Below the pieces are notes generated by a model that saw nothing but the letters and a program-made list of their open reading frames with translations, made no database searches and was not told where the DNA came from. Shown here one piece after another: positions 36,476 to 50,820 of a stretch of DNA of 64,000 bases. The translations under genes and the position numbers were made by a program. The stretch comes from Lichenostomus cassidix (taxonomy: Eukaryota; Chordata; Aves; Passeriformes; Meliphagidae), in NCBI GenBank assembly GCA_008360975.2, contig CM039192.1, forward strand, positions 10,012,194 to 10,076,193, written 5' to 3'. How positions within the stretch are numbered: position 1 is the first letter of the stretch; each line of letters opens with the position of its first letter.

Positions 36476-39400
36476 AAGAATGTCAAGTTATTTTTATCCA
36501 GAGACCAGAAGTAGAAACAATTAGAATAATAATTGTAAATGAAATAATTTGTCTTTATAATGCCAAGTTGTACAGCAGGGTCGCATGGCATACATCTGTG
36601 GGTTGCATTGAAAAGAAAGGGTTGTGTATCCTCACATGTCTAGCAATAAATGCCAGCAGGCTGAGGAGATGTGTGCTGCAAGCTCTAGATGAGAATCCTC
36701 CCAATGCTGAAACTTGGAATTTAGTGGGAGATGGAATATCACACATGTGGGAAAGGAAGGAGTTCAACAACACTGCCCTGAGCTTGAATTACTTGGATGT
36801 GTAACGTGTTGTATTTTGTATATAAACACATTGCTAATAAGAGGAGTTTGACTGTAGTGCCAATACCACTCTGGCATCCCTCCTGGAGAGTCATACTCAG
36901 TTCCCTGATGGGTTCCAGAGCTGCAGAGCTCAGTTTGCTGCTGGGAGCAGCAGCCTGCACCAGGTGTTTGGGAGTGAGGAGAAAACCCCACAATGCTCCA
37001 GCTTGGGAGTGTAGTCTAGGTCTTGTGGTAGCAGTGTGTGCATTCAAAAAAATTCTGCCTCTTGCTCAGACTTGCTTGTTTATTTGATGCAGAATGTGTG
37101 CAGGTGTCTTTTTGTGTGCATGGAGGATTTCTCTGTGGAAATAGAAGAATGTTGCTGTAATTTTTGTTTTGCAGGATCCTTCCCTGAGAAAGATACTACA
37201 CAGGCTTTAAAATGTTACAGTCTCCGTCATCATGCTTAGGATCCCTTATGTGTCAAATACAGTTCATGGCAAAGCTAAAGAAGTCAGTGTCCTATTGAAA
37301 GGCCCTTCATGTCGTGTCTTTTCTTTGTTCAGCAGGGAACAAAGTTTGTCACTGAGGCAGCAGACCTTTGAGGAGGCTCAGGTCACCTCTCACAGCCACA
37401 CAGTGCCAACAAAGGTCCCTGGCAGCCTTTGTAGAAGGCGTTGAGGCTTCAGTCAGCATTGACTTTCCAGAAGATGAGGAGTGTGCTGGTGAAGTGCTAG
37501 ACTGTGGTTCTTCGGGTCTGCTGGTTCATGGAGGAACAGAAGAAGCTCAGCATGAAGATGAAAAGGTGACAGCAGCAGCATCACACAGCTGTGATCACAC
37601 GGGCAGATGAGGTCAGTGATAGACAACATTTCATACCAAATTCTCTTTTATCTTATCTGATTGGTATTCTTGGCTGTGATCAGAAATACAGCTTGTTGTT
37701 TCTAATTAATTCTTTACTTTTATTTGTATTTTGAATTTAGCAGAATTCTATTTCATGTTGGAAATGTTCTCCATCTAACCCAAAATGCATTAAGAAGGCT
37801 ATTTGTTTAATCAGCAGGATTTTTTAATCTTATTATATGCTGCTCAAAAATGAATATTTCTTTGTATTGTACAGTACACATTTACATAAATTAGTGTTAT
37901 CCTTGGTTATTTTGCAACCCATAATTTATACGCTTTTTAGTTTTATCATAAAATAAAATCTTGCCTCTAATATTCTGGGAACATTTTTAGCATCATAGCA
38001 AATTACCTTGGGAGGAACTATTATACAGTCAGTGAACTATCCTACTTGAGTTTAAAAAAAAAAGGAAATTAAATGTGTATCAAATGCTTAACTTTCACCA
38101 ATGAATCCAATCTTTCTTTTACTGTAAACTGAAAGTCAACATTTGCAGGCTTTTGCAAACTGCAAATTTGTAAAAAAGCTAGTAAGATTCGTCTGGAGCA
38201 TAACATATTTGTTCTTTGAAAAAAATCCAAGGTTTGTGGCCTCATTTAATTATTTAAGTGTTCAGATAAGTTTCCTCCTCCTACCTGATTTCTTTGTTTA
38301 TATATTGTTTCTACAGAAGGTTCATTTTGAATATTGTATTCAGAAATGTTTACAAAGCATTTGTCAAGAATTTCTTTGAAGTAATTTTGCAAGTACCAAA
38401 TCTTGCAAGGTACAGCTAAATGGAGCTCTTGTCTCTGGGACAATGGAGGACCAAAACCCAAATGAATTACATAAGCTCTCCATTTCATCACTATGAACTC
38501 AAAATATAAAAATGCTATGAAAATATTTGCTATGTCTCCCTAGGGATAACTTTTTCTCTGCAGTTTTATAGGTGTTTGAGTAGCTTTGCTGTTATTGACT
38601 AATTCTCTGTATCTTGTGGGGTTGTAAAATTCCCATCTAGTACTACTTCTGCTCTTTGTGTGCACTGATAGCTGCAGGTTAGGATCAGTGTGTGTGGAGC
38701 AGTGTGCATCTGAGACAGAGGATTCTGGCCCCAAAAAACACTCTGATTAAATAGGAGTCAAGTACTGATACAGACAGTTGAAAATAATTTTGGTGGGTTT
38801 TTTTATGTGGCCTCTAGCAGTATTTAAAGACTGCGAAGATCCTTGATATCTTATCGTTTCTACTCCTATTATTGTTGAACTCTGTGGTTATACATATTTC
38901 AGCATCTTCTTTTCATGTCTCCCTACATCTTTATAACTGTTGGACAAGTTAGTACGTGAGATGCCTCCTTTTATGTGTGCTAGATGTTGTAGATCCTCCA
39001 AGGGAGGGAGTAATTAAATTATGGTTTCAAAGGAGCTCTCCACCACACTAATAACTTATCTGTAAGCTTATTAAAGTAGTTGTTTGTACTCTAAAATGAC
39101 TAAATAACTGTTGTATAATCTCAAAATTACAATAAATCATAATTCCTCCTGGATGGCAGCAGCTATGACGTCTGGATGTGCCTAACTGCTGATGTCTGAC
39201 AGTTTTAAATACCATACTTGCATGTACCTGGAGGAGGGCACAGGAAAATAATTACAATTCCTGCTGTAGTGCATTCTGCATATTCCCACTGTGCCTTTCT
39301 ATGTTCCTGGTGCTGGACCATCAGCTGGTGTTCATGGAGCAACCTCAGCTAAGGGCTGGGTGGAGACAAACAGCAACGATAGCTACCTAGAAAATTTTGT

Positions 39401-39606
39401 TAGCTTTTAAAATCAACAGTCAAAGCCCCTTGTTCCACCTGTACTGCAAAGATGAAGGTTTTGGTTTCTTTTGGGTGGGGGTTTTTTTTTGGCGCTTTTT
39501 AAAAATTTTTTTTATTTTCATCATCACCACCTGTTTGGGCATGGAGGAGGAAGGAGGACTGGCTTGTAGTGAAGTTCTGCTGCCTCAGTGCATTCTGCCA
39601 GTCATT

Positions 39607-39668
39607 ATAAGTCCTCAGAGACCACATAAGTCTCTAGAGACTTAAGTCCGCATAAGTCCTTAGAGACC
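39607..39668 (+). repeat. Three-copy degenerate tandem repeat
   Basis: A 17-base unit of the form ATAAGTCYYYAGAGACY occurs at 39607-39623, 39626-39642 and 39652-39668. The spacing is 19 then 26 bases, because a partial extra AAGTCCGC unit lies between copies two and three. It is a small minisatellite-like cluster. Confidence 0.75.
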
Positions 39669-41245
39669 TAAATACTATGATAAAAGGCAGGCAAATAGGT
39701 GTGTGTTTGGACAGAGGACTCAGTCTCTCCAAGACTTCTCTCTGCTTCCAGGGACAAGACCCCTGTAGTGAAGGAGCAGAGGAGAGGGGAATACCAGTTT
39801 CACTCCTGCAGCATAAATACATGTGTGCCTGATAAAATCCTTCCTGCTAATGGAGTTCAGCCTTTCTTTTTCATACTGTTGGATCAATGAAATGCTCCTA
39901 AAATAAGCTCCAATGGATGGTTTTTATTACAGCCTTAAGGAATAGTTTAACTTTGCCTTAGAAATGCATCTGATATGGCCATTTGCTCCTGGGATCTGCA
40001 AGAAGATTTTTGCCTTCCCTTCAACAAATGACTGCTGCTGATCTTTGGTGACCAGCAGCTGTGTGTACACTGTGTGCATGTCCTAGAGGAGTCAGAAACA
40101 AGGTAACTGGCCCAGGCAGAATCAAGTATTTCTAGTAAAATGACAGGTTTTACAATAGATTTAATTACACCATCTCTAAATGGTCTATATTTTGGGAGAT
40201 GATTGGGGAAAAAAAGGGCTCCAGGTTAGAAGTTTTATGAACTGCTTAGAGTGATATGTTCCTTAGCCTTGGAAAAAACATGTTTTGGGATGAAATGAGA
40301 AATGTTTTAATGACAGAAATATGAATATCCTATCCAGACTGAATTGAAAGCACAGGATATGGAGCAAAATGTTCCTCCACAGTTCTCCCCTGCCATTGGG
40401 TATGTATGCACTGAGGGATGCTAGCATCTCAAGGAACATGACTGAAAAAATAGGATGGCTTTGTGTTCCTTTAGCAAAGTGTGTGGAACGCCTTTTCCCC
40501 TTGCTCAGTGTTATCACTTCTTCAGGGCTCTGTCTGGACTCCAAGTGCCTTGTGGGCCAGATGTGCCAATTCACTCATCTCTAATGAACCCATTTAACTC
40601 CAGTTGGTGCTCCTTGTGCTGGCCATTCCCTATCCCAAAGCTGCAGGGTCACTGGGGGAAAACAACAGCATTGGTTTTGGAAGAAGATTGAGGCATAACA
40701 AGTTGTAACTGAGAATCAAGAGCTCCCTCTTCGCTTGTTTTACTTACAGAAAGCAGACCCACAACATTTCTTTTGGAGCTGACTTTTTCTAAGGGAGCAG
40801 AGAACCTGTGGTGCACAGGGTTCATTGCCAGGTGTGCCTTTAGCTCCCCTGAACTGCCCTGCAGGTGCTGCCATTGCTCATGGTCTTGCTCCTCAGAGTG
40901 AGAAACTCCAAAGGCTGTGAAATCATCCAGCACACTCCATGTGCTGGCAAATAGCATAAAAATTCCATGCTGGGGAATACCTTTTTGGTATTCAAGGTAT
41001 CACTCCCAGGCTGCATTCCTAGGAGAATAGCTTTCCATCTGTATAAGATTTCACCATCAGTACTGACACTTTGGTTTATTAAAATTAGCCATTTTACATT
41101 GAATTGAAGTGGTATAATGAATTAAAAATTAATAGTTGTATTTGAAAGATGTTCCTATATTTCAGTGACTTGAAATGGAGCCCCAGGAACCTGATTTCTG
41201 ATTCTCTGATTTTATTTCAGTTAAGTATATTTTTCTTGCTGATGG

Positions 41246-41271
41246 ATGTGGTATGGATTACCATACCATAT
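41246..41271. repeat. Inverted repeat, 11-bp arms
   Basis: The core TGGTATGG (41249-41256) pairs with CCATACCA (41261-41268) around ATTA. Three more pairs, one of them a wobble, extend the stem outward on both sides. Confidence 0.55.
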
Positions 41272-44200
41272 TTTAACATGCCCCAACAACATATCAGCAG
41301 ATATGTAAAAAAGTGAGTTAATAACATAAATGTCTGCTATCATGCTGGTTTGTAAAACCATTCTTAATTTAATCCATACACTAAATGTGCTTTCCAGTTA
41401 CAAAAATTCATTATAAGCATCAGGCAGCAGTGAAACCGTGATACAGAATTGTGACTGATGTAAAACAGACACACAAAATGAGTAGCATTAGGACACTTAC
41501 TTTGAAGTTTGTTAAAACCAGTAAAATGATAGCCACTTTAAGTGAAACCTGCTGTTACAGATACCTACTGGATTTTGGGAACATTTCACTTTTGAACTTA
41601 CTCCTTGCAGTCTGCTTTAGTGTTTAATATGTTGTGGTTGCTTTTTGTTTTTTTAATGTAGCAGGAAAAAGTAAAATAGCTGACCTACTCAGATACCTTA
41701 TTATCTCAGCTCACAGACAGATAGTTGAGTGTGTCCAGTATATGAGAATAGAACATTTATTCAAATACCTGTGAGAAGTTACCATGCTATAACAGTGTAA
41801 ATTTGTAAAAAATAGCAGTGTACTCCCATTGAGCCCCCATCATAATATTGCCAAATGGGAATAATGGAAAAAAATATCGAGTCAACTGAGCAGGGATTTG
41901 TGAATGACAAAGTAAAACAGAGCAGTTAGGTTGGTCACTCCAAATAAATTGTTAGCATCTTGTTGATGTTGGTGATAATTTGAATGTAGGGATTGATTGC
42001 AGACTTCTTGAACCTTTCTAGTTAATCAGGCAGGTGGAAGGAGGCAGGTGGCAGGGCGAATGGACAAGGTACTGGCACATAACAAAGTCTGAGCATAGCA
42101 GAGATTCCACAAAGAAACAGTTCAGCCTGTATGTGTGTGTATATATGTTTATTCTGAATAGGGATTTATATGTGTTTGATAGAACTGAATGTACCAGAAT
42201 TCTCTCTAGCTCACAAAACCATTAACATGGCCATCTGAAATGGACTGACAATACTCATTTTTTGAAGAGGTTGAAGTAGGGTATGTTCTATGCAATATGT
42301 TTATCCTTCAGACAATAAATGCTGACTGACTATAAGTCAGCTTGCATGTAAAATGTTAGTTAAAAAACTCAGATGATTATTTTGTTCATAAGAAAGACCA
42401 TTCTAAGCACATGTGTTATTTGAGCCATGTGAGCTAGTGTGTTAATGACACATGTTCTGAGTCATGACAAGTAACGTTTTTCCCATTATAAGCTACCAGA
42501 GCTGTTCAGGGTTTTTCCTAGAAGGGATTTTTTAATGTTGATTTGATAAGCTAAAGTGACTTGCTTTGGATAAACCCCATGACTTCTGGGAAGACCATAT
42601 CCAGTAGATGGAGTATCTTCTTGCCAATAAAACAATGAGCTTTGCATTTCTGTGAGTGTTTGGATGTTGCAGGAACTGGAACTCCTGCTTCAGCTGACAT
42701 ATAGAAGCAGCTTGGTGGTCTCTGATATGACAATTCACCATATAATAACTATGATTTATACATCTTTCTGTGGAATTGATTAGAGATGTGGTGTCACAGG
42801 TAAAAATGAGAAAACAAAAGCAGTACAGGATGCTGGGATGAGTACTACTCAAATAAATGAACTTGCCTTTGGATTTTCTCCTAAAGTTAAGAATGATTCT
42901 GCTTTGGCTGTGCTTGTGAGCATGTGAGAGCTCTGTTCCCAGGACTGCAGACTGGGATTGCATGCACTGCTCTGCCCTGGACAATTCATACTGGGGTTAG
43001 CTGGGCTCTGCAGGGGAGCTCTGTGACACAGAAGGGTCAGTCTGCGAGGCTTCTGCCTTGCTCCCTGCGAGGAAGCAGTTAAATAAACAGGGAAAAATGT
43101 TATACCTTGCAACTAGAGCTATGTCTGTATACACTCACTGTGCTGTCATAGAGGTAACAAGGAATTAAAGTATAAATTTCACTTAATTGTCCAAGGAATC
43201 AACCATGAATTGGTTGTGTCCACTCTTGTCCAAGAGCAGAAGATTTAACAGCCCTAAACACATCTTTGTGTCTTTGTCAGCTCTTGGTTTCCTCTCACTG
43301 AGTATTTTCAGTAGTTCTTGTGAATTTTCCTCTTGTTTCTTCCAATCAAGAGGGAAGTTTGTACAAAACCAATGCCATATAATCTACAGGGCCATTCCAT
43401 GCATGTGTATTTCTGAAATACATATAATTAGCCATTTACAGATAACTTGAGAGATGTAATTTGTGAAGTTAATTATTTTAGAAGGAAATTTAGAGACAGT
43501 GTCCAACTCATTGTGTCAGCAAATAAGGGGAACTAATTTTTTGAGTTAAAAACTTGCCATATATAATCTTGCTCATTCCAGTAGGCTGTGTGGGTGCAAT
43601 TATCTTCAGTGTGGTGTTTGTGTGTGCTCTCTACCATATTATCCATCACCCAGTGATCTAGTCCAGTGAATCTGGGAGAGGTGACTTGGGAATAAGCTGA
43701 ATCTGACTTGGTGATGCAGCTTGAATTGCTTTTCGTGTAGTGATGTTTATTTTTTGAGGACAGTTGACTGGAAGGAAATGGGCAAATTGTAGCTGACAGA
43801 GTGGAAGAGAGTTTGCTGTGCTCTGACTGACGTGGGATTTGATCCCTCTCTGCCAGGAACAGCACCCCGTTCAGTTTGCTTTAGATCACACATTTCTTTT
43901 CAGGACCCATTGTCAGAAAGCTGCTGAATAACTTTCTCAGGAAGAGTGTATGACAAGGAGCGTGGGAGCAGGGACAAGGCAGCTATCCGTTTTACTGCCA
44001 CTTTCATGGGATGCCTGACTTAAAATTGTTCATCATTTCCCATGTGACATTTGGGCTGAACCTGCTTGAGCTGCTTTGCCTTGGAGAAAGTCAAGAGTGG
44101 AGATGAATTTGGCTTCATCTCTCACCCCAAAAGCCTTTGTTTGAAGAAGTGGAATTGCTGATGGTACAGGGTCAGGCTGAGACACAGAACTGCTTTGGCT

Positions 44201-47200
44201 GTCCTGGACAGGATCCCCTTGTTTTCTTGATCATTTGCAGTTCCTTTGTGTGAACATGAGGGTTCAGGACATTCCCATTCTGTTGTCTAAAGTAGCTTAA
44301 TTAATATTTTCTTTCATTGATTGATTTTATGTACTCCTTCTGCGTGATATCACTTTTCATGGCTCCTGGTAACATTTCTTTCTCTGTATATTGAAAAATA
44401 GTATATGCACAATATTCTACCTTGATACATTTTCACCCTGAGCATCATTTATTGCACTGACATAACACAATGGATGGTCAGACTGGAAAAGGATGTTTAT
44501 TTCTCCTAAAGTCTCCCTTCACCTAAACACAATTAATTTCCCCCCTAGAGACCTCATTGGATTCCTTCAGCTCATGTCTGTCTGCCAAAGATTTCCATAG
44601 ATGGCTGGAATCTACAGTCATTGTCTTTCCATTTCTTTTGTATTTTTCATTATTGTTTGTAGTTAAATAAAAATTGAAAAATAAATTGTAGCTTTGCAGT
44701 TTGCTGTTTTGTTGGCCAACTTCTTTGTTTTCAAGAGGTTGTTCAGTGATGAAGAGACAAGGAACTCTGCATCCGGATAGGACTTTTTTCTTAGGGAGCA
44801 GCAGCAATGGTGTCCTCAGAATCTGGGAATCAGATTTGTATTCTGTGCCCAAAGCAGAGGTGCTACAGAGAGAGGTCTTTGCTCCAAGGCTCCAAGACAG
44901 CCAGCTAAGGTGAAATGCACATTTCTCATTTCTTTTTTTTAACCTTTGATATTTGTTTCTAGGCTAGCATTTTCTTTCTTTCTCCTTCTTTTATTTTTTA
45001 TTCCCAGACAGAACTAAAAAGCTTGTAACTTTTTTTTTTTAATTAGAAACAAGCCTGTTTTTTTCTGGTTCCTTGTCCTAAAAATGTGGTTTGTGTTTTT
45101 CCTTTTCCTCTGCTGTCCAGACCATGTTCTTGGTTTGGGGAAGCAGATCGATCTGGCAGCATGATACATTCTGACTAATTTTTCTGGCATCTCTGTGATC
45201 GTGATTCCCTAATGTTATCCTTGACTTTTCGTCAGTGACAGAAATTTGAAGACAACTTGTTCTTCAAAGTGTTCTACATGCAAAAAAAAATTATTTTTTT
45301 CTTTTTTTAAATCTCTAAAGCTCTCATTAAAGTTAGATTCTTAAAATGGATTTGATTCTATGCAAGGCTCTATATAAAAGACCTTCCCTCTTGCTTATCT
45401 GTTCCTCAGCATTTCTCACACGTGTTGTTTGGGATTTGGATCCTAAAAAGATTAGAGTGGATTAATATTTTGTTTTCCTTTCAACCATGTAAATACTGAG
45501 TAGCAAAAATGAAACAAAATCCTCATTCCTATTAAAATACAGCAGGACTTAATAGAATCTTAGAAAAAAACCTTAAGATTTTTTTTTTCCTGCAAAAGGT
45601 TAACTAAACATGGCCCCAGTTCTGAAAAGGATTACTCTTGTTTAATTTTACACACCGTGCATCGACTTTCAATGGCACATTGCATAAAATACCCTCCCTG
45701 AGCCTTTGGAGATCATGGTCTCAATGACCATAGAGCATGATGCTCCATATACCACCAAACTCAAGGCAGATTTGCCAGAGAGTTTCCTCTCAGGCCTCTG
45801 GTCGTGAGGATCTCTGTCACTTACAAATCCTTCTCTTTTCTGTGGTCAGCTGATGACACTGCCTTTGTGTTTCACCTACAGGGAAGTTGCCACCTCCTTC
45901 TCCATCATTCAATGTGCAACAGATGTTATCCTTTTGGGCTAAAATCAGCAGCCCTCTCCCCAGGATTGTAGAATGCGCCTCAAATATTAGGAATGTGGAG
46001 GAAGAAAGTATATGGAAAGAAATATTAAAGCTGAAGGTTCTTCTCCTCACTCAATTAGAAAGAAAATAGAATATTAAGCATTGAGTAGTGGTGCTTATTA
46101 AAGTTGCTTTGCTGATTTTTGATAGATAAGAGTAACTCTAAGGATACTCTAATTCTGGATCATAAAGGTGGATTAATCCCCAGGTACATGAAACATAAGT
46201 ATTTCTGGGAAAAAAACCCCACAAACCCAACCAAATAATGTTGGCAGAGGTAATTGCTTTGCATCTTTGGTCTCACTCAAAATGTTGTTTTAAATTAGTG
46301 TTTCCTTTCAAAAAGAGCTTCTCATTGGTCAAATTTTAATGCTAAAGTCATAAACAGTTAACTAATCAGATTGTTTCAATGTCATTCAGAAAGCAGGGAG
46401 AGAACAGCAGTGCCATAAACTCCATCCTCTGGGTCCCTTGGGAAAACTGTCCTTGTTTGAACAGAGAGAACAAATACATGTGTGACTGCCCTGACACTCC
46501 TGAAGGAGCAGAGCTGCTTTCAGCAATGTGAATGGACATTCACACTGCCAGCGATTCATATCCCTGTCTGCTCTGCCTCTCTCTTTGATTCTTCTGGGAT
46601 GGAATAACAGCAGCATGAGTGGCTCTGGCTGTGTGAGTGTGACACACTAGCACTGCCTCGTGTGAGGAAATGGAGAGACATAAAGAACTGCAAATGAAGT
46701 GGGAAGGTGTCTCTGCCTCTGGAGCCAGAGCTGCAGTGATGTCACTGCATCTGGTGACATAGCAGTCCCAGCCTTCCCATGTCCTCTACTCCCAGTTACC
46801 CATGCTGTCCCTGCCTCCAGTGTGGCACTGGGGCTCTGACCAGCAGCCAGCTCTGAGCTGGTGCTAAACTGAAGCCAAACTGTGAAGTGAGTAGCTCTTC
46901 AGTTGCTCATAACATCACAATATTTGCTGTTATTATATGCTGGAAGTCTATTTCAGTGCTTCTGTTTTGTGCTGACTTACATGAGTATAGGATTTTGTGA
47001 GTGAAGAATATATGAAAATATGAATCAATGCCAGTAGGGTTTTGCTTTCTGTGTAAAGGTCAGCGATGCTGCTTAACACCCATGGAGAGCACTAAACTCT
47101 GGGTTATGTAGTCAGGAGATACCTATAAGTGGCTTTGTTAGAAGTAGCAGTATCTCCTCAGGTTCCCTTTCATCACAAGGACTGATGGCCCTGCAGTGGC

Positions 47201-47799
47201 CACATCTGCTCAGGGCCACCCCTGCCTGCATGGGAGGAGTTAGGCACAGAGAGGCAAAATGAGCTTCCACACCTTGATGGTGCAAAGTCTAGAAGTATAC
47301 TCTTGTTTCTGTCTGTGTTCTCCCCTCCTTGTCTGGGGACACTCTGATTGTGTAATTTCTTTTCCAGTGTGCTTTTTTTGCAGCTGGACCTTTTATTTTG
47401 GCAAATCTGTTTCCTGTAGCCATAATATTTTCATCCTTTTTCCGTATTTTTTTTCTCTTTGACAGATTGCATAATTTTTCTTTTCCTGCTGGTCAATGGC
47501 TGTAACATTTTCGTTTGCTTTTTATTGTTATTTTTTAAGAAATAAGCATACTTTAAGGTTCCTGTCAGTAATGAGCAAGTCTTATACTGATGCAGTGATG
47601 GGTGAGGAGTGTTGAGGGTGGGACCACACTTAACTTGTTTAGTGTTGCAGTGATTAACATGGACTCTTTTTATTTTCCCAAGAGGAATTTGGGTTCCAGT
47701 GGTTTTCTTTGTTTAACAAAAGAGATGTAAAAATTACCTGCTTTCTTGTTTTATGTGCTCTGTATGTTATGCAAGGTAGTTTTCATTAAGGAATATCAG

Positions 47800-47848
47800 A
47801 GAATCATAGAATGGCTTGAGTTGGAAAGGACCTTAAAAATCATCTATT
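47800..47848 (-). mobile_element. CR1 LINE 3'-terminal stub
   Basis: GAATCATAGAATGGCTTGAG followed by TTGGAAAGGACCTTAAAAAT is the reverse complement of the CR1 3' terminus including its octamer-type end (ATTCTATG). Similarity ends abruptly after about 50 bases. This is an extremely 5'-truncated insertion reading leftward, or the residue of a deleted longer copy. It cannot code for anything. Confidence 0.8.
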
Positions 47849-50806
47849 TATGGAAAAGCACCAGAGGGCTTAATGTGAAGAGAACAACTTTATAAAGACA
47901 TATTGTACTACAAATTCTCATTTCTGTCTTGATCCAAATTAATTTTCAAGTGTAGACAAGCCTTTGGAGCAGCTTGCTAAACTCTGTTTATAAAGTATCT
48001 ATGGCATCTGGAAGAAAATAACACACTTGGAGACAGACAATGTTTTCCAAAGGAGCCTAACTACATATTTCTTCTACTTCGACTTTTACAAAAAATTCTC
48101 CCATCTTTGTGCCTGGCTGTACAACACTTTAAAAACAGTGAAATGATAGTGACACATCCAAAATGAAAAGCCTTTCCATTTGCAATACTGGAGACTCTCT
48201 ACTGCCCCCCAAATATTCTCTGAGTTTATAGAGCTGTGCCTTACAGACTCAAAATAAATACATTTAATTCCAACCCAGCAGTGCATGTTTGAACCTTGGT
48301 TTATGAAATCAATCAGATGAAGCAGCAATACCTGATGGTAGTGACAGAGGCACTTTGAACAGCTGACAGAGATCATTCAAAAAAGGTACAAGAAAAGCAT
48401 GGATTCAAAGCCTCAAAATCATTTATAATGTAAGCCTCAGTTTGCTTTCCCCACAGTGCAACTCAGAATAAATTTGATTAGAGGCAGAATGGCTGGAGAG
48501 GGCTCTTACACAAGTTTGTAATACCAGGCACAATCAAGCTTCTAATAGCCTAAGGGATGGCTGTGTTTGAAAGCTAATTTGGATTAATGCAGGGTCTGAA
48601 TTTAAAGTAGGGCTAGGTATTTCTGAATAACTGTATTCTTATTCCAGAATAAAAGTGTCCACACGTGAAGTTATTCAGAAACAGCTATTTTGGCATAATC
48701 TATTTGTATCCGAGCCTGAAATCTCTGCCTGTAGGCTGCTAATGGAGAAACAAAGAATAGTATCAGCTAATAGGATCTCTCACAAAATCTCTTCCTTCCA
48801 AAACCTGCAAAAAAACTTCCCAAAATGTAACACTTTAATTTAACTGTGTATATCTTGATTTTTTTTTTCCTCAAATGGAAAGTCTTTTTAATTAAGAACA
48901 GGATTAGCCCAGACGGCTTAAATGATAACTTCAATGTGCTCATCATTTTGTTAGCCTTGATTAAAAACAAGTCTTTCATTTTCAAGGCTTGTGTGTAATA
49001 TTGACTTCTAAGCATTTTTGGATTTAGAGTAAAAAAAATACAGAAGTCTAGTTAAGAGAGAGAATGGACTGATGATGCTCCACTGATAGAACTGGGCAAA
49101 GATTTTGCAGTGAAGCCCTGGAAGAAGCTTGGGTATCTCCTTGTCTGTGTGTTTTTTGCCAGTATGTGAATCCTCAAATGTGGGAAATATGCTTTGGGTT
49201 TGCAGGTTGGGGCTCAGCTCTCTGTAAAATGTCAGAGTGGTTGTGTGAGGGGCTTCCTGACCTGCCTTTGCAGATGGGATTTTTGGAATCCCCTTGGTGT
49301 AAGTTGCAAGAGATTGGTGTGTGAGGCTGGTTGTTGTCATCCCTGCTGGATGTAATAATGCCTCTGCAGTGCAGTGTTCACTGGCAGGATGAAATTGGTG
49401 TTCAATTTTCAGGATTTTTGTTCTTTCTGTTTGCACACAGCATTTAAAATTCATAATTGGGCTGATGTATTCAAGCTGAACTAGGGTAGGTCAGCATAAC
49501 AAAAGATCAACCTTCAAATTTTCAGCTTCCATGCAGAAGTGTTTGATAGCATTTGCAGATAGAAAAGTAGCAAGATATTTGATTTTTTTATTTTTTGTTT
49601 TAAAAGTAAGAAACCAAGCTACATCCATTGAAAAATACAATCACTACACTCTAGTAGGTTTCAGAATTATCAGGATAACCTGTGTATTTGCAGTCAGAAT
49701 AAACAGTGGTAGGATTGAGAAGGCACGCTGTGATACAGCCAGCGTAACGAGCTGTTACACCACTGATGGTGCAGTTTGGTCTGATGGAAGTCTGTTCCCG
49801 AGCTCCCAAATATGCTCTTAGATGTGCTTGGCAGTGTGTTGCACAGGCATTCAGTGATGCAACCATGTGGAGCCTCCTTGAAATCACATCACCTCTGGAA
49901 GGAGTTAGTGGCCTGCTGCATCCCTGCCTGATGGTGTCTGATTCTGGAATGTGTTTGGATTGGGGTTAGGAATCACACCCAGCCCCTGGTTTTGTCTTGC
50001 AGCTGTAACACCTGCTTTTCAGCTGTGCCAGATGCTGTGTGTGCCAGATTTATTACCCGTGTATTTTCTTTTTCCTCTTTAGCAAATATATAAAAACATG
50101 CTTTATAAGTTGCCAGTAAATGAAATATTTTGCATAGGTCTTCACTATTATCTCCAGTCCTGCAAAACTTACTTGTATATCCTGAAAAGCATTAGGATGG
50201 CAGCATTGTTACCTTGCAGACCACCTATTTATTTTGCTAAAATAATGGCAAAAGGTGCATTATAATTCACAGAATAATTTCAAAAGCACTTGTAGTCAGC
50301 ATGGCTGCATTGTGATACCTGAAACTTAGCGTGCTCTGAAATGCAAGAGAGCAAAGTAGAGATATACAACACACAATTCCCTGAGTGTATCTGTGAACTG
50401 ACTCTATAAGTGGAAATAAGTTTCTTTGCCAGCCTGAAGTTTTAATTGTTTCCCTTTTTAAGATTCCATCTATGATAAGATTAGGTTGTTTATTACGGAT
50501 AGGGTATGATGGTTATGTTTGCTTTACCAAAAGCCAATTACATAGGTTGGTTTCAGTCCCTCGCTAAATAGCTTTTTCTTTGGGCATTAATTTTAATGTT
50601 TAAATAGCATGTGCATTTTCTTACAGCTGCATAAAGATATGTATAAGTAGAAGGCTACTTTAGTTGGGAAGATCCAATGCTCAGTGAAGCCTTTCGCATA
50701 TATAGAATACTGAATATCTAAACCATTATTTAGCATCAGAATCAGTTATGGTTGTCTGACTGATGGACAATCTTTTCCTGACCCAGTCTCTTTGCAAGTG
50801 ACCTAT

Positions 50807-50820
50807 ACTGTCTAGACAGT
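50807..50820. promoter_or_regulatory. 14-bp perfect palindrome with SMAD-type core
   Basis: ACTGTCTAGACAGT is perfectly self-complementary. Its central eight bases, GTCTAGAC, are the palindromic SMAD-binding element known for SMAD3/SMAD4. A functional enhancer role is only inferred; a single site in a long non-coding region can be chance. Confidence 0.35.

Larger units (their letters stand above)
33397..47799. other. Long A+T-rich non-coding stretch
   Basis: No gene recognised. Open frames reach 153 codons (36343-36804), but that one spans the T21/G-rich tract, which argues against coding. A small acidic open frame at 37368-37610 (containing EDEECAGEVLDCGSSG) looks more protein-like than its neighbours but has no convincing acceptor or strong donor. 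A region near 35470-35620 has several TAATTA-like words and a G+C change at its right side and might be a conserved element. Simple repeats, a small hairpin and a 25-base-spaced duplication are listed separately. Confidence 0.55.

Noticed and set aside
36343..36804. 153-codon plus-strand open frame
   Set aside because: It runs through the T21/G-rich tract, giving poly-Phe and poly-Gly. The frame is a by-product of the tract.
37368..37610. Acidic 80-codon open frame that looks protein-like
   Set aside because: Only a weak donor-like AAG/GTGACA at about 37566, no convincing acceptor and no recognised family. Kept only as a note in the surrounding stretch.
39607..39668. CRISPR-like array
   Set aside because: Only three degenerate units with irregular 2-9 base spacers, in a vertebrate genome; this is a minisatellite.
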